Shown: positions 25,785-35,762 of the stretch, piece after piece
How positions within the stretch are numbered: position 1 is the stretch's first letter
How the letters are laid out: each line of letters starts with the position of its first letter
Assembly: GCF_004769235.1 (NCBI RefSeq)
Contig: NZ_RQFG01000018.1
Location: 1 to 64,000 of the forward strand
Origin: Leptospira kanakyensis
GTDB lineage: Bacteria; Spirochaetota; Leptospiria; Leptospirales; Leptospiraceae
Direction of reading: 5' to 3'
DNA: 64,000 nt
Position numbers and translations under genes: made by a program
Notes under the pieces: generated by a model
Told to the model about the DNA's origin: nothing
The model's database searches: none
The model's input: only the letters and a program-made list of their open reading frames with translations

Positions 25785-28700
25785 ATGCACAATACATTCA
25801 ATATTGCTTCTATCATAAGAAGGAAGTCTTTATCTGTTAAAAAAACTATTATCCTGCTTGTAATATTTTTTTCTTCTGTAAACTTTTTTGCCTTTTTCTC
25901 TGGGTTAGAAGAATCAATCATTCCTCAACAAATACCTGAAGTTGAAGTGAATTCTGCAGGAATGCCGTCATTGGCATATCCAATTACTTTGCCGAAGGGA
26001 ACCGGTAACTTAACACCTGAAATTATTCTAAATTATAATCCTAAATCTATAGGAACCAATCTTGGTGACGGATGGCAACTTTCTGGAATCGATACAATCC
26101 GTAGAGATAATTCAGTAGGCATTAAACGAGCATTGGACGATTCGTTTTATTCTGATGAGTTAGGAAGACTAATCAAAAGCCAAACGATTCCTAATGGATA
26201 TTATGCGTCAGAAGATTCAAAAGATATATTCACAATGTTTGTTTCTTCCTCTTGTGAAGGAGGGCCATGTAATTGGGAAAGAAAGACGGGTAATGGAATT
26301 TCTATTGAATACGGGAATCTTGTAAAATATGCAGAAAACACAAATATAGGAAAACTTTGGACTGTTTCAAAAATATTTGATCGGGATGGAAATGAAATTT
26401 CGATAAATTATGATCAAACTTTACAATTGGCAAAGAACCAAGCCATTCCTACTGAAATCATTTATGGAAATGGAAAATATCGTATTTTGTTTGAATATCA
26501 AAGTTCGCCAATTAGCAGAATATCTTATGAAGATAGTGGATTAACCAAGCAAGATAGATTGATATCTGATATTCGAGTTTATTTTGAAGATGAAAAAATT
26601 GAAGATTACCATTTCGTATATGATGTAGATCAAAATAGTTCTATAAAATTAGTAAGACTTGAAAGAGACGGCTATGAGCCAATCAACATGGACTATGCCA
26701 AGATACAAACAAATTTGTCAAACCGCATCCATGGAAATTCTTTCCCGGTAGAGAATGGTCAATTAAACCATTTTTATAAATTTTCTGATAACGGAAGATG
26801 CACTGGTTCATTGAATATTTGTGCAACTACTCTCGTTAAGGCTAATCCATTTACGGCTTTAATGTGTTTGTTTGTAGCAATAAGAGACACCAACGACTGT
26901 CATACCGGAATCGAAAAATCGTCTGTCTCTTTTGCTGACGTTAATGGAGATGGAAGAGTTGACTTTGCTAGAATTGTTGATGCAGGCATGCAGACTGGAT
27001 CATTCCCATTTGATACAGCGCTGTTTGGAAAAAAATTAGGAAAGATTCAAGTTAATAAAGCCGCCAAACAGGGAGAATTCATATCTCTTGGAGGTAATTT
27101 TGTTCACTCTGATAGTTTTATAAATACGGAGGTTACGAGGATTATTCCCGGAGATTTGAACGGTGATCGCATGTCAGATTTTGTGATCATAGAAGACTAT
27201 GATCTTCCTATAAAAGTTGCTATCTCCAACGGAAATAGTTTGCCTATCATCAATACCAATATTATATTAAGACAACCAAGACCAGATAAAGAAAGATGGT
27301 TTTATTTAAGACCAGATCAAAAAATTTACCAACATTTCGTTGATTTCGATAATGATGGATTAACTGATTTTATTCAATTTGAAGATGGTGGTTTAAAATT
27401 CTATAAAAGCAATGGTAGTGGATTCAATTCGGGAGTTTTTCTTTCTGGAATCGATGGTTATCGATTTGGACAATCTGGGCAACAATTTGTAGACTTAGAT
27501 GGTAATGGTTATCCTGATTTCATCAGTTTCACAAATATAGACAATGAAGAAACTAGAACATTGTTATATTCAATGTATGGATCATCAGGATCGAATATCA
27601 ATAGTGGTTCAGTCCGAATTGGAACTGATGGTCTTTATGCGAATTTTTATTTTGCTGATATAAATGGTGATCGTCGATCTGAATACGTTTCCGTGACGCA
27701 AAATGGGGATTTGAAAATTCGTATGTTTGACGGAAGAAATTTTCAAGAACCTTATGTAGTGACTTTGGAAGGCGTTTATTTTAATAAAGATCTTACTAAG
27801 AGTTCTTCGCAATTGGTGGCGGATCCTTATTTGTTGGATTTGAAAAGAGACGGATCTCCTTTAGATAAAATCATTCAAACCGAAATCTCTCCTGGTTCAG
27901 AAAAGATTACGCTCTACTTACATGATAATTCAAGTCAATTTACTGAGTCCATAGAAATCAGTGCTGCGTTCCCGTCAGGAGTTTATAACGGTAACACTAG
28001 CCCTACATTTTATGATTTAGATAAAGATGGCGAAAATGATGAAATATATGTTAGACTACAATCAGCAACAGAACTTTTTTTAATCGTAAAATATAAAAGA
28101 GACGATTACATATTCGAACATAAACTAGATACGGCTAAATTATTTAATCAAGCTAGTTTAAGTGACCAACCAGATTATCCAAAAATGACGGATCATCTAT
28201 ACGATAATTTAATCAGAGGTAAATCATTCGCAGATGTAGATGGGGACGGAATGGATGATTTTATTTGGTATGACGGTTCACAAATTCGAGTATCGTATGC
28301 TAGGTGGAGTTCAGGAAAAATAACATATAAATCTTCTGGTGATGATGCCTTTCCTGCTGGCGGGCTTTTGGCTGCTTTAGATTTTAATCATGATGGCCAA
28401 AGTGATTTCGTAGGTATCAATGTTCAAAAACAAGCTTTGTTTGAAAATATTAATTTTTTAGATGTCAATCGTGATACTCCTTGGGTAAATAATGCGGTCA
28501 TTACTTATTACAATCAATCGAATGTTTTGCCAACAGGATTTATTACTTCAATAAATAATGGAAATGGAGAAAAAAGAACAGATATCAGCTACACCCCCAG
28601 AGGTAAGTTACTCAATTTAAATGCGCAAACATCTGCTTATCCAATAGTTTCAAATTTAGATGGAGGGTTCTTAATCAGTTCGATTAAAAACTTTAGCGCA

Positions 28701-31700
28701 ACAGTTGAAACGTCAGAATCAAAAATAGAATATGAACAAGATAAAATTCAACTAGGTGGATTGAACGATAAAAAATACTTGGGTTTTAAAACCCTAAATG
28801 TATATACCAGCTTAATGGGTACACCATATACCCAAACTAAATATTCATACAATCATAATGCAGGCAATCCTGGAATTGGAAAGTTAATCAAAGTTGAAGA
28901 TTTTATTAATGCTCACAATATAAAGACAAAAGAATATTCTTACTTATCAAAAATAATTCCGTCAGGATCAAAATTTTATCTAACTCAACAAGTATTAGAA
29001 TCTACCGACAAAAATGGAGTCTTAGAAAGTCAAGTAACTGGTTTTGACTACGATGCCTATGCAAATATTGCCAGAGAAAATATTTCGATAGGTGGACATG
29101 TTATTTTAAAAGAAAATACTTTCAGTGTAGATCCGATAAATTATCTTCTAGAGCGAAAAAGTAGGGAGAAGGTGTTTTCAGATGGCTTTTTAATTAAAGA
29201 TAACACATACGAATATAATAATCATCAAATTGTTAGGATCACACAATTTGCGGATAATCCAAAGTCTCGGTCGAAGTCATTTACTTACGATTCTTATGGA
29301 AACGTAAAATCAGAAAGTGACTATCTGGGCAACATTTCCCAGTACGAGCATGATGATAAAATTCATTTATTTCAAACTAAAATCATTAACCCATTAGGTC
29401 ACATATTTCAAAAGCAATATGAATATAAGTTTGGTAATCTCTTACAAAGTATCGATCCAAACGGTGCGTTATTTGAATATGAATATGATAAATATGGTAG
29501 GCGAATTAGAGAAAAAATTCCAGGAAACTCGGATTGGACCTTGGAAGTTGAGTATCAAAATACGGGAAGGACTGGCGCATCCATTAAAAAAACGGAGAAA
29601 ATCTCTGCTTCACAAGAAATAGTTTCTAACGCATATTTTGATTCTTTCAATAGGCTAGTTAGAGAAGAAAAGCTACTTGAAAATGGATTAAAACTCATAA
29701 ATACAAAGAAATATTACCCAAATGGAAAGGTTGAAACTGAAACAGAAGATGATATAGAAGGATTGTCTGGTTTCACGACAAAGTATTATAAATACGATCC
29801 GATTTATGGATCTCCCATCGAAGTAATCAATAGCAACGGAATCGTAGAAAAGTCAGAAACGAATGGTTACGAGACTACTGTCACTGTGCTAAAAAATGGA
29901 AGTGAACTACATAAAGAAATCATAAGAAAGAATTCTTTAGATCAACTCGTGTATCGCAATTTTGGATCAGGTGTTTCATATACTTACGATTATAACAAAC
30001 AAGGGAAATTAATAAGAGCAACTGATTCACTTGATAGATTCGTAAATTTTTCATATGATGTTTATGGGCGTAAAATTACTCAAATTGATGCAATTGCAGG
30101 TTCATTCGAGTATCAATATGATGCGAATGATAATATTCTATTGCAACGAGATTCGCAAGGTAAGGCTCAAAACTTCACTTATGATGAACTCAGTCGAAGA
30201 AAAGAGGTTAAAAATACAAATGGAAATGTTAAGGTAAAGTTTGAATATGATTTTTCCTTAAATGGTATGGGTAGAGTAGCGGCTATACAAGACGATGGAG
30301 GATTAGTCTCTTTCGAGTATGATTCGAGAGGGAATGTTTCTAAAAGTGTTAGGCGAATTGATGATCTAGTTTTAGTTGAAAATGCGACTTATGACAATTT
30401 AGATCGGACTACTGAACTACAATATCCGGAAGGATCGATTGCACATTACAATTATTCCAAAGGTGGTTATTTAAGTTCAATTTTATTAGATATACCTAGA
30501 GCCGGTAGTTACAATCATAACTTGGTTCAATATTCAGTTGAACCTGAAGACGATATTGTATTTAAAATTAATAAAATTTTTGGAAACGGAGTAAAAACTG
30601 AAATATTCACCTCAAAACAAGATAAAAAAGTAAAATCATATAAAACATCGAATCTTTCTGGAGTATTATTTGAAAGTATTGAGTTAGAATATGATGCTGT
30701 AGGGAATGTTTTAAAGCGAACAGATCATAAGAATCCTTCTAGAACTCAAGAATTTGTTTATGACGCCCACAATAGAATTACGAATGCAATAGGAAAATAT
30801 GGGGTTGAAAGTTATTCATATAATGCGAGCGGTGATATATTAAAAAAAGGAAATTTAAATTACCAATATGACTCCGTTGGAATGTTATTATCGGTTTCTG
30901 ATGAAAATCAAACCACACATACATTCAATTATGATCGTAGCGGAAAAGTGATACAAAAAAATAATGATAATTTATCGTATGATGACCTTGGAAGAATGAA
31001 GGAATATAATTCTTCGGAAACAGGAAATACAACGTTTGCTTACGATTTTTCTGGAATTCGAATCAAGAAAACTAGTGAATTAAACAATAAGACTGTTATT
31101 TCTCTTGGTCGAAAATTTGATGTTACACGGACTCCTGGAAATCCAGATCAGTATACCCTGTACTTCGAAGGTGCGGCAGATGAATTGATCGCCCAATTAT
31201 CAACTTCAGATGCCATCTTGGTAGCTGAAAATCAAGTTTTTAATCCAGGTAGCCATGGCCTTGCATTTATAGGTAAAATTAAAAATTTATTCAAAAGTGT
31301 TTCTAAATTTGAGAATGTTAAGACTTATTTTTTCTCCTCCACTATTTCATTAGCTTTTCTTTTGATTTTTCCTTTGAGCAGAAGGATTGGCATTAAATCA
31401 GCAACTCCATTGCTACTTCTCTGCGTGATGAATCTAAGTAATTGCGGTATGATTCTTCCGGGCGGTGGAGAACAAGGGACACCTCCCTGGTTAATTTTCC
31501 CAACTCAGATCAATGCAAATACTCCTAGCATAGGAACACCAATTGATATTGGGCTCCAAAATGGTACTCCAGTGAATGGGTTAGTTTTTTTCCATACTGA
31601 TCATTTAGGAAGTATCACAAAAGTATCAGATGGATTTGGCAATGTAGTAAGTGGAGGAATGGATAGTGGCGCGAGTTTTGTTTCTTACAAACCTTATGGT

Positions 31701-32699
31701 GGGATCTTGCGAAATGATTCATCTGGACCTGATATTTTTAAATATAAATATGAAGGCAAAGAAGAAGATGTAACTACAAAACTATTATATTATAATTCTC
31801 GATATTATGATCCTGAAATAGGAAGATTTTTACAACCAGATACTCAAATTATGGCGGACCAACTCTTCGGCATGAATCGGTTTATGTTTGTAAATGGAAA
31901 TCCTATTATGAATACGGATCCATCGGGAAATAATGCTCACATTCACATGTTCAATCAGATCATCCGAAAAATTGTCGGAGCAGATAACAAAACAATGGTT
32001 CGGAATATTAAAAAAGATATTCTCAATGCACTTGCTGAGTCGGACAATGTTTTCCTTTCATTGGCTGCTAAAAAACATATCATCGATAGAAACAAAAGAG
32101 ATCTCAAAGAAGCTCAAAGAGAAAGAGCAGTCGTTACTGGAGTTATGGCTGTGATTGCCGTTGTAACAGGCGGGATAATGCTTTGGGGGAGTCCAGGTTG
32201 GGCTGCCGCTGCCGCACCATTTTTTGGTGCTAGTGCAGGGTATGTTGCTGGTTCAGCTATAGGTTACACTGTCGGCGGCTATATTGGTGAAGGAAAATGG
32301 GATGAACGAAGTGCCATCATGGGTTCAGTGATAGGCGGAGCTATAGGCGGGGTATTTGGTGGATTACAAGGTATGGGTTATTCAAACGAGATATTGACTA
32401 AAGGCGTAAATGGAGAAGCTGCAGTAAGTCCTTATTGGGGAACTTATGTTTATGGTGCAGATAAATGGTTTTATAGCCCCGATTTCTTTCCTGGATGGAT
32501 AAAGTGTGTATTATTTATGAAAGGAGCATCAACATCTGTTGCCAATATCACAAATAATAAACCAAACGCTTACGGTGATCTCGCGATAGACTTTTTGAAT
32601 TTTTTGACTCCCCTGCCATTGATTACAATTACAGATTATAATTCATATTCTCATGAATTAAATCGACTTAATAAATTAGGAAAAAGGGATGTATATTAA
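25785..32699 (+). CDS. Giant SpvB/FG-GAP/RHS-repeat protein, polymorphic-toxin-like
   Basis: 2304 residues. An N-terminal signal-like segment (about 18-38) is followed by a SpvB/TcaC-type N-terminal domain (about 40-310). Then come about eight FG-GAP/VCBS-type calcium loops of the form D-x-(D/N)-x-D/G between residues 384 and 870 (for example DVNGDGRVDF, DLDGNGYPDF, DVDGDGMDDF). YD/RHS repeats run from about 1150 to 1840. The RHS core is at about 1934-2048, with FHTDHLGS, YYNSRYYDPEIGRFLQPD and a DPSG end at residue 2045. The variable tail (2049-2304) has a long glycine/alanine-rich membrane-like stretch. Unusually, hydrophobic helices and an NCGM lipobox-like motif (C1887) interrupt the shell before the core. 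The family includes insecticidal Tc toxins and contact-dependent polymorphic toxins; this one's target is unknown. Confidence 0.85.
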   Translation: MHNTFNIASIIRRKSLSVKKTIILLVIFFSSVNFFAFFSGLEESIIPQQIPEVEVNSAGMPSLAYPITLPKGTGNLTPEIILNYNPKSIGTNLGDGWQLSGIDTIRRDNSVGIKRALDDSFYSDELGRLIKSQTIPNGYYASEDSKDIFTMFVSSSCEGGPCNWERKTGNGISIEYGNLVKYAENTNIGKLWTVSKIFDRDGNEISINYDQTLQLAKNQAIPTEIIYGNGKYRILFEYQSSPISRISYEDSGLTKQDRLISDIRVYFEDEKIEDYHFVYDVDQNSSIKLVRLERDGYEPINMDYAKIQTNLSNRIHGNSFPVENGQLNHFYKFSDNGRCTGSLNICATTLVKANPFTALMCLFVAIRDTNDCHTGIEKSSVSFADVNGDGRVDFARIVDAGMQTGSFPFDTALFGKKLGKIQVNKAAKQGEFISLGGNFVHSDSFINTEVTRIIPGDLNGDRMSDFVIIEDYDLPIKVAISNGNSLPIINTNIILRQPRPDKERWFYLRPDQKIYQHFVDFDNDGLTDFIQFEDGGLKFYKSNGSGFNSGVFLSGIDGYRFGQSGQQFVDLDGNGYPDFISFTNIDNEETRTLLYSMYGSSGSNINSGSVRIGTDGLYANFYFADINGDRRSEYVSVTQNGDLKIRMFDGRNFQEPYVVTLEGVYFNKDLTKSSSQLVADPYLLDLKRDGSPLDKIIQTEISPGSEKITLYLHDNSSQFTESIEISAAFPSGVYNGNTSPTFYDLDKDGENDEIYVRLQSATELFLIVKYKRDDYIFEHKLDTAKLFNQASLSDQPDYPKMTDHLYDNLIRGKSFADVDGDGMDDFIWYDGSQIRVSYARWSSGKITYKSSGDDAFPAGGLLAALDFNHDGQSDFVGINVQKQALFENINFLDVNRDTPWVNNAVITYYNQSNVLPTGFITSINNGNGEKRTDISYTPRGKLLNLNAQTSAYPIVSNLDGGFLISSIKNFSATVETSESKIEYEQDKIQLGGLNDKKYLGFKTLNVYTSLMGTPYTQTKYSYNHNAGNPGIGKLIKVEDFINAHNIKTKEYSYLSKIIPSGSKFYLTQQVLESTDKNGVLESQVTGFDYDAYANIARENISIGGHVILKENTFSVDPINYLLERKSREKVFSDGFLIKDNTYEYNNHQIVRITQFADNPKSRSKSFTYDSYGNVKSESDYLGNISQYEHDDKIHLFQTKIINPLGHIFQKQYEYKFGNLLQSIDPNGALFEYEYDKYGRRIREKIPGNSDWTLEVEYQNTGRTGASIKKTEKISASQEIVSNAYFDSFNRLVREEKLLENGLKLINTKKYYPNGKVETETEDDIEGLSGFTTKYYKYDPIYGSPIEVINSNGIVEKSETNGYETTVTVLKNGSELHKEIIRKNSLDQLVYRNFGSGVSYTYDYNKQGKLIRATDSLDRFVNFSYDVYGRKITQIDAIAGSFEYQYDANDNILLQRDSQGKAQNFTYDELSRRKEVKNTNGNVKVKFEYDFSLNGMGRVAAIQDDGGLVSFEYDSRGNVSKSVRRIDDLVLVENATYDNLDRTTELQYPEGSIAHYNYSKGGYLSSILLDIPRAGSYNHNLVQYSVEPEDDIVFKINKIFGNGVKTEIFTSKQDKKVKSYKTSNLSGVLFESIELEYDAVGNVLKRTDHKNPSRTQEFVYDAHNRITNAIGKYGVESYSYNASGDILKKGNLNYQYDSVGMLLSVSDENQTTHTFNYDRSGKVIQKNNDNLSYDDLGRMKEYNSSETGNTTFAYDFSGIRIKKTSELNNKTVISLGRKFDVTRTPGNPDQYTLYFEGAADELIAQLSTSDAILVAENQVFNPGSHGLAFIGKIKNLFKSVSKFENVKTYFFSSTISLAFLLIFPLSRRIGIKSATPLLLLCVMNLSNCGMILPGGGEQGTPPWLIFPTQINANTPSIGTPIDIGLQNGTPVNGLVFFHTDHLGSITKVSDGFGNVVSGGMDSGASFVSYKPYGGILRNDSSGPDIFKYKYEGKEEDVTTKLLYYNSRYYDPEIGRFLQPDTQIMADQLFGMNRFMFVNGNPIMNTDPSGNNAHIHMFNQIIRKIVGADNKTMVRNIKKDILNALAESDNVFLSLAAKKHIIDRNKRDLKEAQRERAVVTGVMAVIAVVTGGIMLWGSPGWAAAAAPFFGASAGYVAGSAIGYTVGGYIGEGKWDERSAIMGSVIGGAIGGVFGGLQGMGYSNEILTKGVNGEAAVSPYWGTYVYGADKWFYSPDFFPGWIKCVLFMKGASTSVANITNNKPNAYGDLAIDFLNFLTPLPLITITDYNSYSHELNRLNKLGKRDVY

Positions 32700-33123
32700 A
32701 TATTTATTTTTATTGCTTTTACTACTTTTGGCATCTTGTTACCCGAGCGTAGTAAAAGTGCATTCAGTTTATCATCCGTATTTAATCAAAAATCTTTGCA
32801 ATGTTTCGATCCTTGGAAAATTCGATCGTGTTAGATCAATTTCAATTTTCTTGGAAGAAGATAATATTCTAGATTTAAATGCGGAAGAAGTTAGAGAAAA
32901 AGAAATATTTCTAGATCAAGGCTCAGAATATTTTTTTCCAGTTGAGTCATTTAGAGATTCTGTTTTTAAGCAAAAAATACCATGTAAAAAACAAACAATT
33001 CGAGTTAGGTATGTTATAAGTGATGGAACGCAGATTTTGGATATTAAAACTAAAGGTTTGAAAATCCAAAATTTTGTTATTAAAGATTCAAAAGAAGGAT
33101 TGTTCTATAATGAGAAAAAGTAA
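32689..33123 (+). CDS. Small lipoprotein after the RHS protein
   Basis: 144 residues with a clear lipobox (LLLLASC, Cys17). Family not recognised. It overlaps the RHS gene end by 11 bp, so it is translated from the same transcript. Position directly after the variable toxin tail is where immunity or chaperone genes of RHS systems usually sit; an envelope-anchored immunity protein against a membrane-acting tail is a plausible but unproven reading. It overlaps the next gene by 14 bp. Confidence 0.6.
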   Translation: MYIKYLFLLLLLLLASCYPSVVKVHSVYHPYLIKNLCNVSILGKFDRVRSISIFLEEDNILDLNAEEVREKEIFLDQGSEYFFPVESFRDSVFKQKIPCKKQTIRVRYVISDGTQILDIKTKGLKIQNFVIKDSKEGLFYNEKK

Positions 33124-33691
33124 ATGGATTTTGTTTATTTTTGTGTTTAGTCTCTTTTCTATCTTGGATCTACATGCTTTTCCAAATTATGTACCTCCTA
33201 TCCCAGAATATAGATTAAAAATCGTTCCTTTAGAGGATTTTAATGAAACTTATATCATTGTTCAAATCTTGAATAAAGAAAGTAAGAATGATAGATTGCT
33301 TTATACGTCAGGAATACAACAAAGAGAATCAAGATTTCAGAGTATTACTTTAAGCCACAGTCCAGTAGTCGGAATTAAAGTAATTCCATATTCTTCAATC
33401 AATGATTCAGAGTATTTTTTAAAAGAAGCAAATTCAATTCGGCAAACTCAGATTAAAGAAAATTGCAGAAATTACTTTCCTACGTCAAAAGGTAAAAAGA
33501 ATTATTTGTTATTTTTTCGCGACGATAGAAGAGAATTTGGCCAAGAATATTTTCTACAATATGAAATCTGGGAGGATTTCGAAATCCCACCAAACAAATC
33601 TCTATATATCGAAATCGATATTGTAAAGCGAGAACACAAAACATCAATTATAGACACTCCCGCTGATATTTTTGCTGATATGTGTAAATGA
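33110..33691 (+). CDS. Hypothetical secreted protein
   Basis: About 193 residues from the ATG at 33110, which has an AAGGA ribosome site about 9 nt upstream. A signal peptide (about 1-21) ends at DLHAF; the rest is a beta-rich hydrophilic domain with no recognised family. Two close cysteines occur only in the last 85 residues. It overlaps the preceding lipoprotein gene by 14 bp. Possibly paired with that lipoprotein, since both are of similar size and adjacent. Confidence 0.55.
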   Translation: MRKSKWILFIFVFSLFSILDLHAFPNYVPPIPEYRLKIVPLEDFNETYIIVQILNKESKNDRLLYTSGIQQRESRFQSITLSHSPVVGIKVIPYSSINDSEYFLKEANSIRQTQIKENCRNYFPTSKGKKNYLLFFRDDRREFGQEYFLQYEIWEDFEIPPNKSLYIEIDIVKREHKTSIIDTPADIFADMCK

Positions 33692-33707
33692 AATGCCTTT
33701 AGAAACT

Positions 33708-34841
33708 ATGAAACAAATGATTATTAAAAAAATTTTTAGCCTTTCGTTCACTTTATTAATTTTTTACAATTGTGATTCGGGAAATGATAACAAAGACACT
33801 CAAAATCTTTTATTTCTTTCTCTGCTTAACAATGGCTCAACTTACACTAGCAATGTAAAGGTTAGTTTGTATGCAGGTTCTAGTCAGCGCCAATCTGGAG
33901 GGATCGATGGTGACAGGTTTAGCGCAACATTCAATCGCCCACGGGATTTGGTGTATGTGAGCTCGGACAAAAGTCTATTAATCGTTGATAATGAAGGTAG
34001 GAAAATCCGAAAAATTGATGCATCAGGATCTGTTTCTACCTTTGCAGGAGCTCTCGATGGTTCATTTGGTGATACAGATGGAATTGGAACGAATGCTCGA
34101 TTTAAAAATATATTAGGAATCACAAGGTGTCCAGATGGGTATTTTTATGTAGCAGACTCATCTAATAGTTTGGTACGAAAGATCTCTGAAGCAGCTGTAG
34201 TTACAAAATTAACAGGTGGATATGGAAATGTTGACGGTAATCTTGCGGCAGCTCGATTTGGAATTCTACGGGATATTACTTGTGATAATACTGGGAATTT
34301 ATTTGTAACAGATGGAAGTAATCATTCCATTCGCAAAATTGACACTTCTGGAAATGTCACTACTTATGCAGGTAGTACTTCAGGCGTTGCGGGTTTAGTG
34401 GATGGTGTCGGAAACGATGCAAGATTTACAGACCCAAATGGAATTAGTTTTGATCCTATATCTGGTAACTTGTATGTGTTAGGTTGCTGTGGCAGTTTTG
34501 CAGTGATTGATCAAAATAGAAAAGTTACTTTTGTGACAAAAGTTTTAGGTTATGTGAATGGAAATATTTCCCAAGCAAAATTTAGTTCACCGACCAATTT
34601 AGTAAATGATGTGGATGGCGATTTTATAATAGCTGACTCAGTGAACAATGCAATTAGAAAGTATACACGTGTTGGTGAAGTTTCAACATTCGCAGGTACG
34701 ACATTTGGTGAGTTTGGGTTAGTAGATGGCTATGGAACACAAGCAAGGTTTAACGAACCTTCCGGAATTGTGGCTGGAGAAGGCCGTACTTTTTTTGTAA
34801 CTGATTATCGAAATCATGTGATTCGAAAAATTGAATATTAA
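33708..34841 (+). CDS. NHL-repeat lipoprotein
   Basis: About 377 residues. The signal sequence ends in LLIFYNC, a likely lipobox. The rest is an NHL-type beta-propeller: repeated blocks of the type LLIVDNEGRKIRKID, FYVADSSNSLVRKI, LFVTDGSNHSIRKID, FIIADSVNNAIRKY and FFVTDYRNHVIRKI, alternating with FAG/YAG ends and DGxGxxARF loops. NHL propellers bind proteins or ligands at the surface. Other ATGs at 33693 and 33717 are possible starts. Part of the RHS operon, 16 nt after the preceding stop if started at 33708. Confidence 0.75.
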   Translation: MKQMIIKKIFSLSFTLLIFYNCDSGNDNKDTQNLLFLSLLNNGSTYTSNVKVSLYAGSSQRQSGGIDGDRFSATFNRPRDLVYVSSDKSLLIVDNEGRKIRKIDASGSVSTFAGALDGSFGDTDGIGTNARFKNILGITRCPDGYFYVADSSNSLVRKISEAAVVTKLTGGYGNVDGNLAAARFGILRDITCDNTGNLFVTDGSNHSIRKIDTSGNVTTYAGSTSGVAGLVDGVGNDARFTDPNGISFDPISGNLYVLGCCGSFAVIDQNRKVTFVTKVLGYVNGNISQAKFSSPTNLVNDVDGDFIIADSVNNAIRKYTRVGEVSTFAGTTFGEFGLVDGYGTQARFNEPSGIVAGEGRTFFVTDYRNHVIRKIEY

Positions 34842-34877
34842 TCATCATCTGACTCTATTAATTAAAATATCAAGTAA

Positions 34878-35762
34878 ATGAAAATAATTTATCTATTTCT
34901 ATTCTTTCTTTTCCTTTGTTCAAGTTTTGCTCTCCAAGCAGCAAAAATTCAGTTTTTTAATGGTGATGTTTTTTTTGCAGAATTAGTTTCTGAAGACGAA
35001 CGTTTTCTTATTGTGAAATTTAAAAGTAGAAACTTTAAAATTCCTAAAAAAGAAATTGAGTTTTCTGATATTGCAAACAATTCAGCAAGTGATACTTCAT
35101 ATACTTTGTCAGTGTTTAGCCTTAGAGATGGAAGTAAGATCAAAGGAGCACTTGCTGAAGAGAAAAAAACAGAATTTGTTTTTAAAACAGAGATAGGATT
35201 TTTAGTAGTACTAAAATCTGAAATTTTGCCACCATATCCGACGAAAGTCACTAGCCCAGAAATGGATTCAAAATATTTACTCTACGAAAAAGATGAAAAT
35301 CGAACTTTATTTGGAGGATCATTATTTCTTCTTCCGACATATCAACCTCTTGCTTATCAACATCCATATTTAATTGGTGGATCTATATTTACTGAACCTG
35401 CTTATCTAAAATTAAATCATAATTGGCAAGGAGGAGTTCGTATAGAAAATTATCAGTCAAAAGGAAAACTTTCAATATTATCAGGAAGTGTATATATTCT
35501 AAATAATGGAAAGTTATTCAATTGGGATATTTTAAGTTATTATACTTCGTTTGGGTTGGGTATTTCCCAAGTTTCTTACACATCTAAGGATAATCAATCT
35601 TACTCAGGTCAAAATACTATTATTAGTTTTGATTTTGGATGGCAAAAGACAATATTTCTAGATTCATTTTTACGCATTGGAATTAAAAACACCTGCTTTT
35701 TAGAACCTACTCAAGTCTACTGTGGTTCTGGTCTAGAAATGCAAACTGGAGTTTTCTTTTGA
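34878..35762 (+). CDS. Outer-membrane beta-barrel-like protein
   Basis: 294 residues with a signal peptide (MKIIYLFLFFLFLCSSFALQA). Residues about 22-110 hold two similar ~45-residue segments (KIQFFNGDVFFAELVSEDE and SLRDGSKIKGALAEEKK), resembling small SH3/LSm-like barrels. The second half has alternating hydrophobic strands such as GGSLFLLPTYQP and LSYYTSFGLGISQVSY, ending in QTGVFF with a terminal aromatic residue, as in outer-membrane barrels. A role in surface display or export of operon partners is inferred from context only. It overlaps the next start by 4 bp (TTGA). Confidence 0.55.
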   Translation: MKIIYLFLFFLFLCSSFALQAAKIQFFNGDVFFAELVSEDERFLIVKFKSRNFKIPKKEIEFSDIANNSASDTSYTLSVFSLRDGSKIKGALAEEKKTEFVFKTEIGFLVVLKSEILPPYPTKVTSPEMDSKYLLYEKDENRTLFGGSLFLLPTYQPLAYQHPYLIGGSIFTEPAYLKLNHNWQGGVRIENYQSKGKLSILSGSVYILNNGKLFNWDILSYYTSFGLGISQVSYTSKDNQSYSGQNTIISFDFGWQKTIFLDSFLRIGIKNTCFLEPTQVYCGSGLEMQTGVFF

